The position numbers and the translations under genes were made by a program. DNA of 64,000 nucleotides from Amycolatopsis camponoti (GTDB taxonomy: Bacteria; Actinomycetota; Actinomycetes; Mycobacteriales; Pseudonocardiaceae): the NCBI RefSeq assembly GCF_902497555.1, contig NZ_CABVGP010000003.1, forward strand, positions 434,001 to 498,000, in the 5' to 3' direction. A model generated the notes under the pieces. The model worked only from the letters and a program-made list of their open reading frames with translations, had not been told where the DNA came from and did not search any database. Below are positions 59,745 to 64,000 of this stretch, in pieces. Within the stretch, counting starts at the first letter, position 1; the number at the start of each line of letters is the position of its first letter.

Positions 59745-60974
59745 ATGACCGGCCCCACTGACCTGCCCACCCTGCCCGGTACGCCGTTCGACGGCCTCCT
59801 CGGCGACGCGCGGGCGCTGCAAGACCGCACCGTCGCGCTCCGGCGCGCCGTGCACCGCCACCCGGAACAGGGCCTGCACCTCCCGCGCACCCAGGCGGCG
59901 ATCAGGGAGGCCCTCGCGGACCTGCCGCTGGAGATCACCGAAGGCAAGGCGACGACGTCGCTGACGGCCGTACTGCGCGGCGGGCGGCCCGGTCCGGCGG
60001 TGCTGTTGCGCGGCGACATGGACGCGCTGCCCCTGACCGAGGAGACCGGCCTCGACTTCGCGTCCGAAGACGAGCAGTCGATGCACGCGTGCGGGCACGA
60101 CACGCACGTCGCGATGCTGGCGTCGGCGGCGCGGCTGCTCGCCGGGCGCAAGGAGAAGCTGGCCGGCTCGGTCGTCTTCATGTTCCAGCCGGGCGAGGAG
60201 GGGCACCACGGCGCCCGGTTCATGATCCACGAAGGCGTGCTCGACGCCGCCGGGACGCGGGTCGAGCGCGCGTTCGGCGTCCACATCCTCGCCAACCTCC
60301 GGAGTGGACTGCTGTCGGTCCGGCCGGGCCCGCAGATGGCGTCGGCGGACTCCTTCACGGTGCACGTGACCGGCAAGGGCGGCCACGGCTCCGCGCCGCA
60401 GCACACGGTCGACCCGGTGCCGGCGGCCGCGGCGATGGTCGGCGCACTGCACACGATGATCACGCGCCGGGTCAGCGTGTTCGACCCCGCGGTGCTCTCG
60501 GTGACGCGGATCCAGGCCGGGACGACGTCCAACATCATCCCGGAGACCGCCGAGCTGGAGGGCACGATCCGCACGCTGTCCGAGCAGACGCGCGCGCTGG
60601 TCCGCGACGAGCTTTACAAAGTGTGCGAGCAGGTCGGGGCGGCCTACGGCTGCCGCGTCGTCGCCGACGTCGAGCCGGGCTACCCGGTGACGGTCAACGA
60701 CGAGCGCGTCGCCGCCGAGGTCCTGACGCTCGGCGAGGCCGTGCTCGGCCCGGAGAACGTCGAGCTGATGGCGGATCCGCTGATGGGCGCCGAGGACTTT
60801 TCCTACGTCCTGCAACGCGTTCAGGGCGCGTACGCGTTCCTGGGCGCGTGCCCGCCCGGCGTCGACCCCGCCGAAGCGGCCGCGAACCACTCCAACCGCG
60901 TGCTCTTCGACGAGGACGCGATGCCGAGCGGCGTCGCGATGCTGGCCGCGTTCGCGCTCGACGCCCTGCGCTAG
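59745..60974 (+). CDS. M20-family amidohydrolase/carboxypeptidase
   Basis: A 409-residue enzyme from ATG 59745. RRAVHRHPEQGLHLPRTQ, LLRGDMDALPLTEETG, ACGHDTHVAMLASAARLL and FQPGEEGHHGARFM are the M20D metal and catalytic motifs; GGHGSAPQHTVDPVPAAAAMV is the dimer/substrate motif. Relatives cleave N-acyl amino acids (hippurate, IAA conjugates). Its TAG shares CTAG with the convergent phospholipase stop. Confidence 0.94.
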   Translation: MTGPTDLPTLPGTPFDGLLGDARALQDRTVALRRAVHRHPEQGLHLPRTQAAIREALADLPLEITEGKATTSLTAVLRGGRPGPAVLLRGDMDALPLTEETGLDFASEDEQSMHACGHDTHVAMLASAARLLAGRKEKLAGSVVFMFQPGEEGHHGARFMIHEGVLDAAGTRVERAFGVHILANLRSGLLSVRPGPQMASADSFTVHVTGKGGHGSAPQHTVDPVPAAAAMVGALHTMITRRVSVFDPAVLSVTRIQAGTTSNIIPETAELEGTIRTLSEQTRALVRDELYKVCEQVGAAYGCRVVADVEPGYPVTVNDERVAAEVLTLGEAVLGPENVELMADPLMGAEDFSYVLQRVQGAYAFLGACPPGVDPAEAAANHSNRVLFDEDAMPSGVAMLAAFALDALR

Positions 60975-62917
60975 GGCCCGGTCCGAGACGGACGGCCGTC
61001 TTCGAGGTGCCCGGCGAAGCGGCGACGCCACCCCGGCGCCTCGAACGTGACGTCGTACCAGCCGTTCTTCGCCGGCACCGGGAAGTCGTGCGTGGCTTCC
61101 GGCGCGATCGTGACGCCGTTCAGCACGACCGGCGCCGGCCCGCTGTTGGTCACCGTGACGCGCAGTGCGGGCGCCGGGGTGAACGTGACGGAGGCGTCGA
61201 GCCCCGGTCGGCCCGACGCCTCGACGACGAACCCGTTCGGGCCGTGGATGGCGATGTCGTACGACTCTCCATACGGGACTTCGCCGGTCATCTCGCTCCC
61301 CGGGCCGACGTCGAAGCGTTGTGACGCTCCGCCCGCGTGGTAGGCGTACGCAGCCAGCTGCAGCGTCTGCGTCCCGTGGTTGGCCAGGTTGAGCTTCAGC
61401 GCGCCCGGCGCCGCCGTGGCCCAGGCGACCGGCTGGTACGGCAGCGGGCGCGCCTTCGCCGTGCCGGGCTCCTGCACCAGGGCCCCCGGCCCGAGCCCGG
61501 GCTTCGGGAGCCGGGACTGCGTCCGGTCGGCGTCGGCGCGCAACGCGTCCACGTCCGGCAGCAGCGGGATCGTCGTGTCGTGCGAGCGGAAGTCGAAACA
61601 GCTGGTCAGGTCGCCGCAGATGGCCCGGCGCCAGGCCGAGATGTTCGGCTCGCGCACCCCGGTCCACGTCTCCAGGAAGCGCAGCACCGACGTGTGGTCG
61701 AAGACCTGCGAGTTCACCCAGCCGCCGCGGCTCCACGGCGAGACGACGGTCATCGGCACGCGCGGCCCCAGCCCGATCGGCAGCGGGGCACCGGACGCCC
61801 CACCCCTCTCCGGGCGGTTCCCCGGCAGGTACTCGCCCGGAGTCCCGGGCGGTGGCGTCGGCGGGACGACGTGGTCGAAGAAGCCGTCATTTTCGTCGTA
61901 GTTGAGGAAGACGACGGTCGATTCCCACAGTTCCGGCTTGTCCCACAACGCTTTCAGCATCCGCTGGACGTAGGAGGCACCGTCGACCGGCCGCGCGGCG
62001 GGGTGCTCGCAGTAGCCGTACGGGGCCACGACCCACGACACCGCGGGCAACGCCCCGGAGGCGCAGTCGGCGATGAACTCGGCCAGCGTGTGGTCGAGGT
62101 CCTTGCCCTTGCCGGAGTCGGGCAGCAGCTTCGTGCGCAGGTTCGCGCGCTCGGCCAGCCGGTGCTTGACCGGGTCCATCGAGTACAGCGCGTCGTGGAA
62201 GTTCTGGAACAGCCACAGCGGGTTGTCGCCGTAGTCGCCGGCGAAGTGCTCGGGGACGCCGCGTTCCTCGTCGTTCGCGTAGATCCGCCACGTGATCCCG
62301 GCGGACTCGAGCCGCTCCGGGTAGGTCGTCCAGCGGAAGGACGGCTCGTAGTCGGGGAAGTTGTGCGTGACGGGACCGCCGGCGACGCCGTCCGGGTCGA
62401 TCGTGCCGGTCCAGTGGAACAGCCGGTTCGGCTGGGTCGGGCCCTGGATCGAGCAGAAGTAGTGGTCGCACAGCGTGAACGCGCTCGCCAGGGCGCGCTG
62501 GAACGGGATATCGTCGCGGGTGAAATACCCCATCGTCATGGGGCTCTTCGCGGCGACCCAGGCGTCGTACGCGCCGCCGTTCCACGCGCGGTGCGTGCTG
62601 TTCCAGTCGTGCGGCAGCTCGCCGAGGTCCTGGCCGTCCACAACGGACGTATCGACCCGGAACGGCAGCACCGGCGCGCCCTTGCCGCGCTGGCGGAAGA
62701 CGTCCCGCAGCGCCGCACGGTCACCGAAGCCGCGCACGCCGGCCATCGTGCCGTAGTAGTGGTCGAACGACCGGTTCTCCTGCATAAGCACCACGACGTG
62801 GCGGACGTCGTCGATCGTCCCCTTCCGCGGCGGAGCGGCGCACGCGGCCGTCAACGAGCCGGCGACGGTGGCCGCGGCCGCGCCGCCGAGCACCGTGCGC
62901 CGCCGAATGCGGCCCAT
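60971..62917 (-). CDS. Tat-exported phospholipase C (phosphocholine type)
   Basis: A 648-residue protein. The twin-arginine signal GRIRRRTVLGGAAAATVAG is followed by an AC residue that could be lipidated. Catalytic-domain motifs: VVLMQENRSFDHYYG, FNYDEND-like LNYDENDGFFDHV, and FDHTSVLRFLETW. Two C-terminal beta-domains (about 500-640) are typical of mycobacterial and Pseudomonas-type PLC. It would hydrolyse phosphatidylcholine or sphingomyelin outside the cell. Confidence 0.92.
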   Translation of the reverse strand: MGRIRRRTVLGGAAAATVAGSLTAACAAPPRKGTIDDVRHVVVLMQENRSFDHYYGTMAGVRGFGDRAALRDVFRQRGKGAPVLPFRVDTSVVDGQDLGELPHDWNSTHRAWNGGAYDAWVAAKSPMTMGYFTRDDIPFQRALASAFTLCDHYFCSIQGPTQPNRLFHWTGTIDPDGVAGGPVTHNFPDYEPSFRWTTYPERLESAGITWRIYANDEERGVPEHFAGDYGDNPLWLFQNFHDALYSMDPVKHRLAERANLRTKLLPDSGKGKDLDHTLAEFIADCASGALPAVSWVVAPYGYCEHPAARPVDGASYVQRMLKALWDKPELWESTVVFLNYDENDGFFDHVVPPTPPPGTPGEYLPGNRPERGGASGAPLPIGLGPRVPMTVVSPWSRGGWVNSQVFDHTSVLRFLETWTGVREPNISAWRRAICGDLTSCFDFRSHDTTIPLLPDVDALRADADRTQSRLPKPGLGPGALVQEPGTAKARPLPYQPVAWATAAPGALKLNLANHGTQTLQLAAYAYHAGGASQRFDVGPGSEMTGEVPYGESYDIAIHGPNGFVVEASGRPGLDASVTFTPAPALRVTVTNSGPAPVVLNGVTIAPEATHDFPVPAKNGWYDVTFEAPGWRRRFAGHLEDGRPSRTGP

Positions 62918-62986
62918 GCCTGCCTCCTCATCCCCACGCCGGCGGCCCGGCGAGGGGTACCTTCTCCGCCGAGAGAGGTGGTACCC

Positions 62987-63364
62987 ATGCTCGACTCAGC
63001 GGATCTGGTCGCCTTCGCACCGTCGACCGACCTGGAGCGCTCCCGTGCCTTCTACACGGACGTCACCGGGCTCGAGTTCATCGAGCAGTCCCCCTTCGCG
63101 TGCGTGTTCCGCAGTGGAACGACCATGCTCCGCGTCACCGCCGTCGCGGAGTTCACGCCGCAGCCGTTCACGGTGCTCGGCTGGGCGGTCGCCGACATCC
63201 GGGCGTCGGTGGCCGAGCTGCGGGGCCGGGGCGTGGAGTTCCTCACGTTCGACACGCTGCCACAGGGCACCGACAAAATCTGGACCACGCCGGGCGGGCG
63301 GATCGCCTGGTTCCGCGATCCGGACGGCAACGTGCTGTCCCTGACCGAGTTCACTGGCAATTAA
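62987..63364 (+). CDS. VOC/glyoxalase-family protein
   Basis: A 125-residue protein with GAGAGAGG before ATG 62987. DLVAFAPSTDLERSRAFYTDVTGLEF, FTVLGWAVADIRASVAELRGRG and GRIAWFRDPDGNVLSLTEF give the beta-alpha-beta-beta-beta repeats of the vicinal-oxygen-chelate fold. Reaction unknown. Confidence 0.9.
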   Translation: MLDSADLVAFAPSTDLERSRAFYTDVTGLEFIEQSPFACVFRSGTTMLRVTAVAEFTPQPFTVLGWAVADIRASVAELRGRGVEFLTFDTLPQGTDKIWTTPGGRIAWFRDPDGNVLSLTEFTGN

Positions 63365-63389
63365 ACAACAGTGTTGATTTAATGGGCGG

Positions 63390-63857
63390 ATGACCGAAGC
63401 CGATCGTCTCGCCCAGCTCGCTGACCAGGAAGAACGCCTCCAGTTCACGAAGTTCGACAACGAGACGGCGCTCACTCTCGGCGCCCAGCTGCTGGCCGCG
63501 GCCCGGGAGCGCGGGCTGCCGGTGACGATCTCGGTCCGCCGGGGCGGCCAGCGGCTCTTCCACGCGGCGCTGCCGGGGACATCGGCCGACAACGACGCGT
63601 GGATCGACCGCAAGAGCCGCGTCGTGGACCGCTACGGGCACAGCTCCTTCCTGGTCGGCACGCAGTTCCGCGCGAAGGGTGGTTCGTTCGAAGCGGACTC
63701 GCGCCTGAACCCGGACGAGTACGCCGCCCACGGCGGCGTGTTCCCGGTGCTGGTGCGCGGCGTCGGTCCGGTGGGGACGGTGGGCGTCTCGGGACTCCCG
63801 CAGGCCGACGACCACGCGTTCGTCGTCGAGCAGCTGGAGCTGTTCCTGGCTTCCTGA
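63390..63857 (+). CDS. UPF0303/heme-degrading-domain family protein
   Basis: A 155-residue protein. LTLGAQLLAAARERGLPVTISVRRGGQRLFHAAL and the DNDAWIDRKSRVVDRYGHSSF region match the UPF0303/Haem_degrading-type fold, with AAHGGVFPVLVRGVGPVGTVGVSGLPQADDHAFVV at the C-terminus. Role unproved. It begins 25 bases after the VOC gene stop and may share its transcript. Confidence 0.85.
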   Translation: MTEADRLAQLADQEERLQFTKFDNETALTLGAQLLAAARERGLPVTISVRRGGQRLFHAALPGTSADNDAWIDRKSRVVDRYGHSSFLVGTQFRAKGGSFEADSRLNPDEYAAHGGVFPVLVRGVGPVGTVGVSGLPQADDHAFVVEQLELFLAS

Positions 63858-63917
63858 CGCTGTCGATCCGGCGCCTCCTCGGGTGACGTACTGGTACACG
63901 GCATCCGAGGAGTCTCA

Positions 63918-64000
63918 ATGAGCAAGCTGATCGCCACGACGTTCCTGAGCCTGGACGGCGTCTACCAGGGCCCGGGCGGCACCGAAGAGGACCCGTCCGG
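63918..64000 (+). CDS. Dihydrofolate-reductase-like (RibD C-terminal) protein, partial
   Basis: ATG 63918 follows GAGGAG. The visible 27 residues read MSKLIATTFLSLDGVYQGPGG, the standard N-terminus of RibD-C/DHFR-like proteins. The rest is beyond the window. Confidence 0.75.
   Translation, partial: MSKLIATTFLSLDGVYQGPGGTEEDPS

Noticed and set aside
1..64000. CRISPR array or intact insertion sequence
   Set aside because: No regularly spaced repeats with unique spacers and no transposase-like protein were found by reading.

Overview
The window is about 72% G+C with strong G/C preference at codon third positions, many GTG starts and 4-nt ATGA/GTGA gene overlaps. It encodes a conservon (sensor kinase, roadblock, DUF742, GTPase), a deazaflavin (F420)-type nitroreductase-fold protein, a small SRP RNA near dnaX, and an FtsK-like ATPase with small helical proteins resembling type VII secretion. 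This points to a high-GC actinomycete, most likely Pseudonocardiaceae (Amycolatopsis-like); the genus is an inference. No rRNA, CRISPR array or intact transposase was seen.

Layout. 1-6.3 kb: cell-envelope genes (flippase-like membrane protein, GT2 glycosyltransferase, UDP-GlcNAc 2-epimerase-like enzyme, glucosaminidase, lipoprotein amidase) around recR and a YbaB/EbfC protein. 6.3-11.2 kb: dnaX, an ALF-repeat exported protein, a spermidine-synthase-like protein and the SRP RNA. 11.2-15.3 kb: conservon cvnDCBA, one overlapping operon. 15.3-18.2 kb: a NitT/TauT-type ABC importer led by a structured 5' leader. 18.6-25.8 kb: a GT39-type membrane glycosyltransferase, two two-component systems and small membrane proteins. 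25.8-36.9 kb: F420-type oxidoreductase with divergent TetR and an operator array, a second TetR, 3-hydroxyacyl-CoA dehydrogenase, a secreted sugar-dehydrogenase/LGFP fusion, an L,D-transpeptidase, a Ser/Thr kinase, an orphan N6-adenine methylase and a PP2C phosphatase.

37.0-41.8 kb is the most interesting stretch: a 4.7-kb island bounded by perfect 78-bp direct repeats made of the 3' part of a tRNA-Ser(GGA) gene plus half of its terminator. It has no integrase. It carries a frameshifted HEPN-like gene, a Nudix-like gene followed 11 bp later by a RelA/SpoT-domain alarmone-synthetase-like gene, and a four-helix membrane protein. Base composition falls to about 50% G+C in the RelA/SpoT and membrane genes. 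The combination looks like a defence or toxin-antitoxin cargo element mobilised in trans.

42.3-48.8 kb: an FtsK/SpoIIIE-type ATPase locus with two short WXG100-sized proteins and a convergent operon of helical or glycine-rich proteins, probably a type VII-like secretion module. 49-64 kb: a secreted lamin-tail/endonuclease, a CapA-like phosphoesterase, a TauD-type dioxygenase preceded by a 40-codon reading frame, two more secretion-type helical proteins, an NmrA-like protein, a cupin, a decayed acetyltransferase, tRNA-Ser(CGA), a CsbD-like protein, tadA and its partner, an M20 peptidase, a Tat-exported phospholipase C, and small metabolic genes. The last gene is cut by the window edge.
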